A stretch of DNA of 41,839 nt, taken from contig KE647306.1 of the NCBI GenBank assembly GCA_000447185.1, forward strand, positions 77,542 to 119,380, given 5' to 3'. Positions 10,865 to 23,344 of this stretch are shown one piece after another. Under the pieces are notes generated by a model, which saw nothing but the letters and a program-made list of their open reading frames with translations, did not search any database and was not told the DNA's origin. Source of the DNA: Vairimorpha apis BRL 01 (taxonomy: Eukaryota; Microsporidia; Nosematidae). Both the position numbers and the translations under genes were made by a program. Positions within the stretch are counted from its first letter, which is position 1. Every line of letters begins with the position of its first letter.

Positions 10865-11473
10865 AGGAAGGATATTTTTTAAATTTTACTTATATATAAT
10901 TTAAGTAAAAGATATTAATAATAAATTAAAAATAATTTTAAAGGTTTAGTTTTAATTTTTAAAGTTTAATATTGGTTTTCTACAACTTATTCATTTGTTT
11001 TTTTTATATTAATTGAGATTTAAAAATTTTAAATATATACAAACAAATTATAGATTATTAAATTTTTTAAAATAAATGAGAAAAAATAACATATAAATTT
11101 ATGATTTTTTAAAAATTTAGATATTCAATATAAAATATACAAATTAATAAAAACAATTGACTTTTTTGATATCAATTTAAGTTAACTAATAAAAAAATAA
11201 ATAAACTATTATATTTTTATTGATAAGTCAGGAAAGTTCTTGTAATATTTGTATTATATAAAAACTAATAATCATATAAACATATTAATCAAACTATTCG
11301 TTTTTTGTTATAATTTTAATTATTTTTAAAAGATATATATAATTTTCATCTTAGAATAAATACTTACATTATAGTTTCGTATTATAATTATCAAGTAAAC
11401 AAAAATTTTTGTTAAATAAATTTAAAACTATAAAATACAATAAAATATTTTATAATATTTAATTATAATAGAT
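10865..11473. other. A+T-rich intergenic stretch
   Basis: No gene or structured element seen up to the solo LTR. Confidence 0.4.
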
Positions 11474-11478
11474 ATAAT
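11474..11478. repeat. Left target-site duplication (ATAAT) of the solo LTR
   Basis: ATAAT directly precedes the LTR and is repeated at 11796-11800. Confidence 0.8.
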
Positions 11479-11795
11479 TGTGGTATAATATCCACATGAT
11501 TTAATTTAATCTTCCCGCCAAAATAATTATTACCGCCAAAAATAAATATAAATATTTATTTTTGTTTAACCCATATATATATATCCATTAATAACATATA
11601 ATGATGACTAAGAACGACTATAACAAACACAGAGATACGTCACTGAGCAGCAACAGATATCAGCGTGCAAAGACGAACAATAAACCATACAACAATAATA
11701 AACTATTTAATTATAAACAACAATCTATATGTTCTAGTGGTAGTATCCTAGAAGAGTTCTTCTCTTCAGGACGCCTATCTGCGGTTAATACCACA
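11479..11795 (+). mobile_element. Solo LTR, family 1 (copy 1), with a gag-like start inside it
   Basis: 317 bp beginning TGTGGTATAATATCCACA and ending TTAATACCACA, so TG...CA ends with an 8-bp terminal inverted repeat (TGTGGTAT). It is flanked by the 5-bp target-site duplication ATAAT. A near-identical 308-bp copy lies inverted at 40334-40641. The copies differ by an extra 18 bases here near 11525-11545 and a missing 9 bases in the AAC-repeat. A TATATATATATA box at about 11573-11585 is followed by ATGATG at 11601. From there an open frame (MMTKNDYN...SGRL.AVNTT) runs through the 3' end of the LTR. It is intact in both copies, and the length difference inside it is exactly 9 bases. The 5-bp duplication and TG/CA ends fit LTR retrotransposons. 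The frame may be the N-terminus of Gag, as in Ty1 where TYA starts in the LTR. No internal pol sequence is present, so it is a solo LTR. Confidence 0.88.
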
Positions 11796-11800
11796 ATAAT
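11796..11800. repeat. Right target-site duplication (ATAAT) of the solo LTR
   Basis: Identical to 11474-11478. Confidence 0.8.
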
Positions 11801-12020
11801 GATAATAAAAAAAATTCTTTATTTATTTAAATTTATTTGTTACGTATTCATATTATTGTAATTAAATATAGTTTTAAACAATATCTATTGAAAAAATTTA
11901 TATATAAATATATTTGTATAAAAATTTATTTAACATACAAATTAACTTTTTATAATATATACCATAAATAACAATTTTTATTTTATATAAAATTTAAAAA
12001 TTTGTATTAAAGTAAATGAA

Positions 12021-12341
12021 TTATTTATTATCACAACATGAATATGTTTTTATTTTAGACTGTAATAGACAACACATAAACCTACTAAAAATGTAACTCG
12101 TTAACAAATATACATTACATGTCATGATCAACATCATAACAATCCAATCAAACAAACAATTATAAGCACAAAACAAACCATATGCATATTTAGATTTAAT
12201 TTTTCTAGATGCTAATGCATTTAACAAACTAAATACTACTATTGTAATATTTATTATTAAAAAATATGGTGGAGGTATCTTTGATTTAAAAAAAACATTT
12301 TCTAGTGACGTATCGAAATTTAGAAGAAAACTGCATGGCAT
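12021..12341 (-). CDS. Hypothetical Cys-rich multi-pass membrane protein
   Basis: 106 residues starting MPCSFLLNF. Hydrophobic stretches lie at about residues 25-45, 52-75 and 77-92, suggesting two or three membrane segments. Cysteine content is high (for example FMCCLLQS and YSCCDNK near the end). A frame this long is a little beyond what chance would give in this composition, and its use of Pro, Cys, Gly and Trp codons is unlike random A/T sequence. However, the start lacks the C-rich context. It lies between the solo LTR and eL33 on the opposite strand. No family was recognised. It could be a chance frame. Confidence 0.42.
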   Translation of the reverse strand: MPCSFLLNFDTSLENVFFKSKIPPPYFLIINITIVVFSLLNALASRKIKSKYAYGLFCAYNCLFDWIVMMLIMTCNVYLLTSYIFSRFMCCLLQSKIKTYSCCDNK

Positions 12342-13072
12342 AAATAAAAAATTATATAGTTTAAATAATTATTTAAAGTATTTTTTAATATAAATTATTC
12401 TTTAAGGTATTATAACAAATAAAATTTTTATTTTTCTATTTGTATTTATTTTCAAATGAATAAATAAAATATATTTTTAAGTAAAAATTAACAAAATTTG
12501 AAAATTATTTTAAAAAAATTTAAATTTTTACATATAAATAAATTTAAAGTAGTTTTATAAAATAAATTTAAGGTTATAATTTTTGAAGATAAATTTTTAT
12601 GTGATTTTTAAAAAATTATTAAAAAGATATTTTTTTTACAAAATTTTAAATAAAATCTTATTATATTAAATATGATAATTATTAAAACATAAAAATTTAA
12701 ATAGATTTTCTATAAAGTAATTTTTAATATATTTATAAAAGATTTTTCAACCTACTACAAACCTTTCAAAAAATCTCTTTAAATAAAATTAATATATGTG
12801 ATATAGTTGTATTTTTAAATATTTTCTATAAAATAATTTTCAAGTAAATTTATTACATTTCACACAATGATTTAAAAATTTTTAATATATTTTTCAAATA
12901 CAAAAACTTTTTTTTAAATATTGTTATTTCAAAATAATTCTAATGAAATTTTTTTAATAGTAAATACTACAATATTTTAAAATTTATCTTATATTTTATT
13001 TAATTCTTTATCTAAACTAATATTTTCTATATAAATTAATTCATAAATTTATTTACATTTTCCACCCCTAGA
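12342..13072. other. A+T-rich intergenic stretch between divergent genes
   Basis: Nothing recognised except CCCC at 13065-13068, which belongs to the eL33 start context. Confidence 0.4.
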
Positions 13073-13369
13073 ATGTCTTTAACTATACCAGCAATATTCG
13101 TGTCACACAGAAGAGGTCTAAGAAGGATAAGACACACCCAATCACTTATTAAGATAAACAATGTCGTTTCAAAGGAGCAAGCTATAAACTACATAGGAAA
13201 TGTAGTTGTAAGCAAACGAGTCAATGATGATAAAACTCTAAGAGAAGTTGAAGGAGTAGTTTTGGGAACTCATGGAAATAAAGGTTTAGTTCGTGTTAAA
13301 TTTGAGAGGAATATGCCTGCTAAAAGTATCGGAACTCAAGTTGAAGTTAAGTTGGTTAAGAAACAATAA
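13073..13369 (+). CDS. RPL33: Large ribosomal subunit protein eL33 (L35Ae family)
   Basis: 98 residues covering the whole L35Ae fold, slightly shorter than the usual 105-110. Motifs seen: [19 protein letters not shown] near the N-terminus, [15 protein letters not shown] (family 'A-FYLGKRVAYVYK'-like strand), then the hallmark [20 protein letters not shown] and a terminal [12 protein letters not shown]. eL33 is a structural protein of the 60S subunit near the tRNA exit region. The start is supported by CCCC five bases upstream of the ATG. Codon use is markedly more balanced than in neighbouring genes, as expected for a highly expressed conserved protein. No intron is visible. Confidence 0.95.
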   Translation: MSLTIPAIFVSHRRGLRRIRHTQSLIKINNVVSKEQAINYIGNVVVSKRVNDDKTLREVEGVVLGTHGNKGLVRVKFERNMPAKSIGTQVEVKLVKKQ

Positions 13370-13791
13370 AATATTTATATTATTAAATATTTTTTAATAA
13401 GCTTTCTTTATAAATTTAATAATATTATAAAAATTTACAATATTATTTTTTGCACATTATAGAAATAGTTTGTATATGTTACTTAAATATTATTCAATGT
13501 ATAAAAATTTATTTAAATACTTTTTAAATACAATAAAAAAACATTTTAAGCATAAGTTTATAATTAATGAAAAATTTAAATTTATAAAATATTAATATCC
13601 TTTAAATGTGTATAAATTAAAATTTAAAAATATTTTTAGTTAATTTAAATATTACTTTTATATTTAAAAAATAATAAATTACTTTAAAGCAAAAATATAT
13701 TATTAAATTATTTTATAATAAATAAAATTATATTTAATTTTTTTCATAAAGTACTTAACATTTATATAGAATCAATAAGAAATAAAAAACA
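13370..13791. other. A+T-rich intergenic stretch
   Basis: No feature recognised between convergent eL33 and the trehalase gene. Confidence 0.4.
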
Positions 13792-16533
13792 CTAAAAAAC
13801 AACTATTAAAAAATTTAAATCACTTTTTTCTACTCTCAATAATTTCACATATTTTTGATAACTCTCTAAATGTTCTATATTAGAAACTAACTGATTTCCA
13901 TAAACATATATCAACCACGCTATAGTCCCATTAGTCCATCCAAAACCTTGCTGTGGTGCGTATTCACCACCCATTCCTTTTAATCCAACGCGTCTACAAT
14001 CATATTTTTCATGGAATTCTTGGTTAGTACCCATTCCTTTACTAACACTATTATAAAAACATCTAGCTACTTGTGTTCCGAATTCGGAAAATTCTTCTGT
14101 TTGTACAAACTCAATAAACATTTGTAAAAGAGGAGCCCATACATTTGGAAAGTCCCATTGTTGAGGTGTGCAATTCAATTTACATCCGTCTCCTGTTATA
14201 GGTATTCCTCCTGGATACCCGAATAATTCTTTCTTATACATGTCTAGGATATTGTATATGTTTATTGAATTGTCTGGTATCTTTGTCCGGATAAATAATG
14301 GCATGATGTTACTTAAATAAAATTTATCTGATTTGTGTTTTTTAGTTTTCGTGTTGTAATCGTTCCAAACTTTTTGATTTTTGTTCCAAAGTAATTTATT
14401 TATATCGTGCTCTCTTTTGTTTCTATATTCAGTATATTCTTTTATTTTTTCTTTGTAATATTTTATATCACTTGTTGTGTTGCTATCAACAAAGTTGTTA
14501 TCTTTTTTATCGTTGTTGTCAATAAGGTTATTACTGTTTAAATTGTCATTATTAATATTATCATTATCTCCATTAACGTTATTATCTTTATTAAGAATAT
14601 TACTATCAATTTTATCGTTTATAAATTTATTATTATATTCATTATCGAAATTATTATTAATTTTATTTTTATCATTTATTTTACTCTTCTCATTATAAAA
14701 AATATTATAATTTCTTCAACAAAGAGTAAAAATACGTTCAAATCTACTGGTACGATATCTTCTACATCTATGCTTTCTAATCCATTTCCATTAAACCATC
14801 TTGTACTAAAATCCCAACCAGATTCTGCTCCAGCCCACAAATTTTTATAAATACCATCAACATTTAAAGAAAAATCTTCTTTAAATGACTCAGGTCTTGG
14901 TGTAGACACGTCATGTACATTATATCTATTAAGCCTATATCCTTTTTTTCTATCGAATTCGCTCATTCTATTCTCCATCCACCAATTATATTCTTTTTCT
15001 AATGTTTCCAAACCTTGGTTAAGAATCCAATTTTTATTAATTTCATGTTTATATAACCGATACAACATTTGTGCAAATACTGGAGGTTGTGATCATCCTA
15101 AATAGTATTTTCTTGTTCCGTTCGGGACGTATCCATATTGATTAATTAAGTAATGAAGTGCTTTTATTAGTTCAAATGCATATTCGTTCATGTTACAATG
15201 TAATAAACCTAAAAGTATCCAATTACTGTCCCAGTAATATAATTCTTTAAATCTACCTCCTGGGACAAAATATAAAGAAGGAAGTTTTATTTTACTTTCT
15301 TGATGTTCTTCTTTAACTGATTTATTTCTTAATTGTTCTTCGGTATTTTTAAAATTTTTTTATTTGATTTTTTTTGTTAATGTCGATTTTATGTGTAGAT
15401 TGATTTTTATTATCTAAAGTAATTTCCTTATTATCTTTTTTCAAATTATTTGTAATACAATTCTTATTCTTCTTTATATTTTTCTTTAATTTATCATCAC
15501 TTTTATAGCCGTCTTTGCTCACACGGTTTTCAAAATTTTTTCTTTTTACATTACTCTCAGAACTTTCATTTTTACGTTGATCATCTAAACTCTTCTTAAT
15601 TTTATACTCAATTTTAAGAGTTTTATTGGGATTTTCAATTGACACCAACGTCTTATCACCAGTCTCAAGATCACTCCTAGCATACTTAAACCATAACTTG
15701 TGAATATTCATATAAACAGATTTAAGTTCATCATTTAAACTATCAAAATGTATGGGTAAATCTACTTTTTTTAAATTAGGTATATTTAAATTATCATCTT
15801 CTTCTAAAAAATTGTCGTTAACAAATTGAAATAATTCTGATTCAAATTTTTTATCTAGAGAATTAATAAATATACTATTTATGAAATTATCCTTATTAGA
15901 ATTTTTATTGTAGGCAGATTTCAAAATACTTGATTTTAGATTAGATATACTTATATTATATTTATTTAATAAATGAGTTAAGTTTTCGTGAATTGAAAAA
16001 ATATTGTATTTGAGGATCATATCTGCAAAATGTTTAGAGTCAGCATCGCCGTATACTAAATATTGGATTACTAGAGCTATATCTTGATATTCTTGTGTTT
16101 GAAAGTAGTTTGTATCTGATTGTGAACTATTTTTTAGTGGAGAAATTGTTTCAGATTTTAAAGTTGATTCAAAGTTTGAATTGTTAGTTGATTGAGAAGC
16201 CGTATCTGATTTTAAATCATCACTCAACAGAGCATTTTGGTTATAATTTGTATTATTGTTTGGTTGTTGTTTATTTTCGGATTTTAAACTTGCATCATAT
16301 TCTAGATTATCAATCAATTGAGGATTATTTGTATTATTATTTGATTGGAAATTTTTAGATTGAGACAGATTTGTATTCTTATTTGTATCAGGATTTAATT
16401 GAAACTGGTCTGTTTTAAAACCATTAACCTCAGATTGGTTCAATTGAGGCTTATTTGTATCAAGGTTAGTAGGTTGCGATTTTAATATTTGAAAACGGTT
16501 AAACATAAATACAACAATTAGCAGGGCATTCAT
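13792..16533 (-). pseudogene. Secreted trehalase (GH37), interrupted by two frameshifts and one TGA
   Basis: Trehalase hydrolyses trehalose to two glucose units. The reading starts at 16533 with a signal-like MNALLIVVFMFN, then a long Asn/Gln/Ser-rich stretch with repeated LKSE/LKSD units, then the catalytic domain: GDADSKHFADMIL, LPIHFDSLNDEL and IHKLWFKYARSDL. A frameshift at a T7 run (plus strand 15354-15360) leads to signature 1, VPGGRFKELYYWDSNW. YYLG is then followed by TGA (15093-15095), where the family has an Arg before SQPP. Next come RPESFKEDF and ESGWDFSTRWF with the catalytic Asp. A second frameshift at an A6 run (plus strand 14697-14702) leads to a low-complexity Asn/Asp insert. 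Signature 2, QWDFPNVWAPL, and GGEYAPQQGFGWTNG with the catalytic Glu complete the domain. Every catalytic motif survives, so the lesions are either very recent or errors. No C-rich start context is present. The identity is secure; activity is not. Confidence 0.9.
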
Positions 16534-19500
16534 TATTTATTTTTTAGTACTATTATTTATATTTTTTATTTTTATTTATTGATGTGTTTAATTATTGAAT
16601 AATTTGAAGAAAAAATCAATAAACAAACTTGGATTTGTTATTGAACCATTTTGAAACAATTGTTTTAAGTGATGTATTTGTGTTTTAATTTAAATTTAAT
16701 ATAAACCATAAAAAGATTAGTATAAATTTTATAATTTGATATAAGGTTTATGATAAATAAAAAATTTTGTGATTTTTAAATGTAATATAAGTTTTTTAAT
16801 TGTTTTATATTTGTAATAGTCAATCAAAAAATTTAAATTGTAACTATGACGAGTTTTTTTTAAAATTGTTTAAGATATTTGTAAATTAAATGAAAATGAG
16901 ATAATTGTAATTAAAAAATAATTGTAAATATGACGAGTTTTTTTTAAATTGTTTAAGATATTGTAAATTAAATAAAAAAGAGAAAATTGTAAATATAAAA
17001 ATTTGATTTAAAAAATTAACTTAAGTATATGTTTTATATAATGTGAATTAAAATAATAATATTTTAATAATTATAAATTTTAAAAATTTAAAAAAAATTT
17101 AATTTTGAAGCGTGTTTGACTTTAATGTAGATTGATATATTAAAAAATAATATAAGTGTTATGTTTTGAAGATTTGTAAATTTAATTATAAAATTTGTTT
17201 GATTTTATACATGTTTTGAGATTTTTGTAAAATTAGGTTTTTTGTGTTAAATATGTAAAACTTTATATAATCTAAAATAATTTTTTTAAAAAATTTTCGT
17301 TTAATCACAAAAATAATTTTTGTTATGTTATAATTTAATAACCTGTTTTTTTTGTGTAAAATATTTAATTTATAATTTATTTGTTTTTAGATGAGTTTCT
17401 TTTATTTAATTTGTAGAATATTTTGATGTTGCTTAGATTTATTTATATTTTTAAACAATTTAAATTTTTTTCTATTCAAAAAAAATATTTTTAAAAATTT
17501 TTTTTTAAATTTAGTTAGTTAAAAAATAAATATATTTTATTATTATATGTTAATCTTACCTAAAAAAAATTTCTGATTTGGAATATGCTATATACATTAA
17601 AAAATTATAATAAGAATGTGAATATATAATCTTTTTGCTAGTCATAATTTGTTTAAGTTTTATAATAAACATGTCATCTTATATTCTAAATGTTCCAGTT
17701 TTATTTTTTTAATATTTTTTGTTGTATAACAAAATTTTTTAAAAATTATTTTTGTATACATTAAAATTTTTTAATAAAAATGCATTTTATTTAGATTCTA
17801 TTCAACTTAAAATTCATTAATAAATTTAATTTTATATTTCATAATATTTTACAAAACGCAACATTTTAACATATAAATAAAAGAAATATAAGTATTAAAA
17901 AAAGTTTTTATTTTAAAAACATAACATTTCAACATAATTTAAATTTCTAATTTTAAGTAATATTATAAAAAATTGTATTAAATAAATATTTTTAATTAAA
18001 TAAAACTAAATAAAATAGTTTTACAATATTTAAAAGCTCAAAATATCAATATTTTTTTTTAAAAAACAAGAATAATATACCACAAAATATAGTTATTTTA
18101 AATAAATTAATACTTTTACTTTATAAACTTTGTTAATTTATATTTTAAAATTTTATAAAATCAGAAAATACAATTTATAACTTTTTATTTGTATATAAAA
18201 AGATGTCTAAATTAAAAATATTTTTATTTTTTAAAGTATAACAAGTACCATTAAATTTTAATTTTTTATGATTTACACGTTTTTAATATTTTTTTGTAAC
18301 GCTAGAGCTATTAAAAACAAATTTTTTACTATTTAACTATCTAATTTATCTAAAAGATTTTTTACAAAATTTTAATTATAATTTTAAAATTGTTTACATA
18401 TTTCATAATTTAAAATTTTATTTTTATAATAAAATTATAAAGTTATCAAGTAATTCAATCTTTTTTAAATTTTTAAATTTAAAACTTAAAAAACAAAAAT
18501 AATTATTTATGTAATATTTGTTTGGTTTTTGATTAAAATAATTTTTATGTATATTTTGTATTTTAAAATTTATACTAAAACAAAATTAAGTTCCAAACAA
18601 ACTTTCAAAAATGAAAAAAATATTTGATTATGGATAAAACTATAGAAACACATTTATTTTATACTTTAATCATTAATAAGCAGAAAATAGTTAAGTAAGT
18701 ATAAATTAAAAATAACTTTATATTATAACAAATATTAAATTTAAAATGTTGTATATTTATTACCTTTATAATATCTAATAAAAGTTTTATTTGTGTTCAG
18801 ATCAAAATTAAGAAAAACATTTTAATTAAAAACGTACTAATAAAAACATTTAATTATTTTCTTATATTAAATTTATAAAACTAATAATTACAAAAATTGT
18901 ATTTTTTAATTAAATTATATAATTTGTTACTATATTTTTTTAATTAACATAAATCAATAAATTTAAAATTATTATTTTTTCTTATTTTTTAAATTTAATT
19001 TCTATTATATAAACGATATTTGTTCTAATAAATAAAAATTAGTTTTAAAAAATTTTAATCTTTAACCTATGAAAATATTAATTTTAATTATAAATTTATG
19101 TGTTATTATAAGAATTAGAATTGTTAATACATCGAAAGCAAAAAAATCTTCGTAAGGTTAAACTTCTGAATTTAGTAATACTTTGTAACAAAAAAAGGTA
19201 TAAGTTGAAGTCTTAATATCAAAGATGATAGTAATGAAGATCTAACAAAAATGTTAAAAAGTCAAGAGTGTTGATTTTTATTTAAATAAATAACTTTTTG
19301 AAAAAAATAAATTTATTTGAAATTTGTAAAATTTAAGAGATATAAATATGATGTAAAATAAATTTATAAATATTTTAACAGTTTATTTTTATAATTATAA
19401 TCACTAATATGAATTATCTCGTTATATTTATATAGTATAATTAATGATTTTATTTCGCTTCAAAATGATTGCATGTATAAAAATTGTGATAATGGAGTTC

Positions 19501-20314
19501 AAAATTGCAAGATTTAAGATGTTAAAAAAAGCTAAATCACTTTAAATTAAAGACAAAATTTTATTTATATATTAATTTACAAAAAAAATTAATAATAAAG
19601 TAAATGCATGAAAATTCACATGTAAATAAAGACAAACACCGAAATTACATAAAGTAGTTGTTTGAAAAAAAGAAAATAAAGTTTAATTCTTAAAAAGAGA
19701 GTTAGAGAATAATATAAAAAAAATATAGTTTTATTAATAAAATTGAAATATATTGACCAAATAAAAAAATTATCGTTTAAAAAACAATTATAATTTTAAA
19801 TATAAAAAAAATGTTTTAAATTAAAAGTACATTTTAATAAATTTAAATTATAAAACCCATTAAATTATTGTAATATTGTTTTTAAAAATTATAAGATAAA
19901 TTTAAACATTTTTAATATATAATAAATTTATAATTTTTTGTTTTTTTAAATATAATATATTCATCCTTGTATAAAACATGCTTTAATTTACATATTAAGA
20001 TAATAATAAATTTTTTTAAACATCTAAAATACATTAAAATTTGTATTTAAGATTTAATAAAACAAAAACGTTACAATTAAGAAAAACATAAAATTTTATA
20101 GAATATCTTAAATATATAAATGTATTCTTATTTTTTAAATATAAAAAATTATTGTTTAATATAAATATAAATGTAGCAATAAATACAATGTTTTTATAAT
20201 TTTTTAAAATGTATATTACAATGAAAAAATCATATTATTTATATGTAAAAAATTATTTTTTTATCTATAATACTGTAATATTTTTTTATAAAATTTATAT
20301 TAAACATTCAAAAT
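16534..20314. other. 3.8 kb A+T-rich gene desert
   Basis: No gene could be supported on either strand. An imperfect tandem repeat lies at 16836-16985. Slightly less A+T-rich patches at about 19125-19270 and 19445-19555 read as stop-ridden fragments and may be relics of genes or retroelements, but I could not identify them. The remainder is homopolymer-rich sequence. Confidence 0.4.
16836..16985. repeat. Imperfect tandem duplication, period about 84 bp
   Basis: Two units start at 16836 and 16920 with AATTGTAA.TATGACGAG followed by a T8 run and AATTGTTTAAGATAT. They differ by a few substitutions and one-base indels. Confidence 0.7.
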
Positions 20315-20749
20315 CTAATGATGTTTATTTAAATGATACTTCAATCCATTAACATTCCTATACTTCTTATCACATTCCCTATAAGGACATTCAACCAACA
20401 AAGGCTTTAAAATATTATGTTTATTCTTCATATGATCTTTTAAATCAAACAAACTAGTACTTATAAATGGACACATTTCACATTTACGTGTCTTCCCAAA
20501 ACGATAAGCTGATCTTCGTTTTATATTTTTATAATATTTACTAAAATCACCATTAATTGAACAATTTAATAAATCGTAAAACAAGTAAACATTTCCTGGT
20601 TTGTTACATTGGGAACATCTTAATAAAGATTCAATTAAATTTATTGGTGGAAATTTTATTGAACAACATGAGTTTTTAAAAAAACTTAAACATGCTAAAG
20701 TGTTTACTGCTTCTTGTTCTTTTTTGTTAAATGTTTTTTCTTTTGTCAT
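20315..20749 (-). CDS. C2H2 zinc-finger protein, Sfp1/JAZF1-like
   Basis: 144 residues. A CSQC pair lies at about residue 45, followed by a basic linker KNIKRRSAYRFGK. Zinc finger 1 is CEMCPF...LKDHMKNKH (about residues 91-112). Zinc finger 2 is CPYRECDKKYRNVNGLKYHLNKHH (about 121-144, given here in parts: C-x4-C, then YRNVNGLKYHL, then H-x3-H). The 'YKN-NGLKYH' form of the last finger is typical of fungal Sfp1 and animal JAZF1, where the fingers end the protein, as here. Sfp1 controls ribosomal-protein and ribosome-biogenesis genes in yeast; a similar role is inference. The start is supported by CTCCC upstream of the ATG. It is isolated in a desert. Another C2H2 transcription factor is possible. 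Confidence 0.72.
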   Translation of the reverse strand: MTKEKTFNKKEQEAVNTLACLSFFKNSCCSIKFPPINLIESLLRCSQCNKPGNVYLFYDLLNCSINGDFSKYYKNIKRRSAYRFGKTRKCEMCPFISTSLFDLKDHMKNKHNILKPLLVECPYRECDKKYRNVNGLKYHLNKHH

Positions 20750-23322
20750 TTTTTATTTAAAAGGGAGACTTGAGTAATTTATTGTAAGATTTTTTTTAAT
20801 TAATTTAACAATTAATATTTGATCTAAATGAATTAAATATAATTTAAAAAATATTAAATTATTAGATAAATTTATCATCAAATATAGTATGTTATGAGTT
20901 ATGATGGTAAATTAAGTATAAAATATATTATACATTGATGATATTATATTAATTGATTAGTATAACGTGGACGTATTTTTAAGTTGTTAAAATTTTTTAT
21001 TCAAAATAAATATACAAGAGAATATTTTTATTTAAATAATGGTATTACATTAATTGAAAAACTCATATTTTATATAAAAATGGTAAAGTTTAAAAAGGAT
21101 TTAAAGTGTAGATATTAGATTTATTATATTATTCAAATTATTTTCTTATAATAAATAATTGTTTAAGAAATAAAATTTCGTTAATATGGATATTGTATTT
21201 TTAATTAAACAGTAATATTTTTTTAATATAATTAGTTATAATGAGTGTGAAAAAAAAATTATCTATAGATATTTATTAAAAAAATATTAAAATGTTGAAA
21301 AGGTTATGTAAAATATCATTTACATTTTATTATAATAAGTATAAATAAACTTTTTTAATAATACTCCTATTGATATAAAAAATCAATTATAAAAGTACCA
21401 TTATTTAAATACACTAATTTTAAATTTTATGATAAGATTGTGTTATTTTATGTATATAAAATATTTTAAAATTAAAATAAAATATATTCATTAAAAAAAC
21501 TTTTATTTAATATACAAACAAACTTTTATATTTTTTATAAAAATACTTTTTAAAAACTTAATTTATATTACAATTTATAGAAATATAATTATATCTCTAC
21601 AAATTAAATAACCAACTACAGTTAAAATTATCATATAAATACTATAAATTATAATTATATAGTTTAAATGTTTTTCTTTTTTGGCTTGTTATAAATTTAC
21701 TTTTATCAATTATCAAGTGTGACTCATATCAAAAAAATTAATGGGTTTAATAATTATAATAAATTGATCAAATATAATCATTTTAATATTATTCCCTATA
21801 AACACCATTTTAATGAATTACAATATAAAAAACAAAAAATTTAATTGTATTGTTAATATCTTTTATTTCTAAGCAATTACATCAAATGATAATAAAATTT
21901 TATTTAAATTTATGTTTTATATATTGTGTTGTAATTTAAAAGTGTTGTTAAATTTATTTTTATCTAAATATAATATGAATTCAAATAATTTTTAAATTAT
22001 TACTTTACTTTATGAATTATACTATAACTTATTTTATAAAAAATTATAAATAATTGTATTTATATTAAAAATATTATTTTTAACGTATTTTCTTTAATAT
22101 GTATTCAAATGTAAGAAATTTAAAACTTTAATTTTCATTTTAAAGATATATATAGAGTTTGTAGTTAAAATATCCTAAAATGTCTTATTTATTATATTCA
22201 ATTTTTAATATTTTATAACTATAGTTTGCATTTAACAATGCTTTTAAAAATATTATTATAATCTATCTAAGTTATAATTTTATATAAACAACCATAACTT
22301 TTATTATTTTACATCTTTATACTATATTTAATCATAAAAAAACATATGTTAATATTTATAATATTTAAATTCTTTGCGTAAAAATGTTAGATTTTGTACA
22401 TAAAATAATATTCGAAAAAAATTTGTTTAGTTATTTAAATTATATTTTATTATTAAGTTTTTACAAGATTTATTTTAATGCCTGTATACCAATTAAAAAT
22501 TATATATGTTTAACATAGGTAAATAAATAAGGCTATTTTTAATTAAAGTTAAATAAAAATACTTTATGCTTTATTTAATAATCCTTGGCAATTTTTTTAA
22601 AATAAATATTATAAAATAAATTCTTATTTAGTATTTAGTAAAATGTTTTTTTTTGTTAGAATTCAACAAAAATAAATTTTTAATTATTTTTAAAAACCAT
22701 CTAAAAAATATTGTAAAGCATTATTTTCAAAAAATCATTATTTAATATTTTAATTGTCTAAACATAATTAAAATAAAACAAGAAAATAATTATTTATAAA
22801 ATATTTTCACATTAAAAAACAATTTTTAACATTTTATAAAAAATTAATTTAAATTTTTATAAATAAAAAGATAAATAAATTTAAAATGCAACGTTTGTTT
22901 ACAATAATTATGTTTTAATAAATTATATAATGCTATATGTTTATAGTAATGATTTATATACTTATACAAAACCTATAAATATATATAAAAAAGATATTCT
23001 AAATTTAAAAAAACTAATTTTATATTTTTTAAAACATTAAATAAAATTAAAAAAAATTCTAAATTGAAAGAAAATTATTTTTTATAAAAAAATTGATGAT
23101 GTTATAAAATAAATAAAAAATTTCTTTTGAAAAAAATAAAATGACATTATAAAAGAAATTTAAAATTGAGATAAATATTTTTATTAATTAATAAAGTAAT
23201 CTAAACTTAATGATAATTTTAATTTATATAAAAGATTTTTAAAATATAAATCTATTTCATATTCATAAATGAAATTTTATGACATAAAAAAATAAGATGC
23301 TATAAATAATAAATAAATTATT
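20750..23322. other. 2.6 kb A+T-rich gene desert
   Basis: No gene, tRNA or repeat recognised. A few C- or G-triplets (near 21735 and 21793) are followed only by very short frames. Confidence 0.4.
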
Positions 23323-23344
23323 TGTGAGACCAAAGTTTTGTGTT

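Noticed and set aside
11601..11861. Frame within and beyond the solo LTR as an independent host gene
   Set aside because: The conserved part coincides with the LTR, occurs identically in the inverted copy, and stops being shared at the LTR end.
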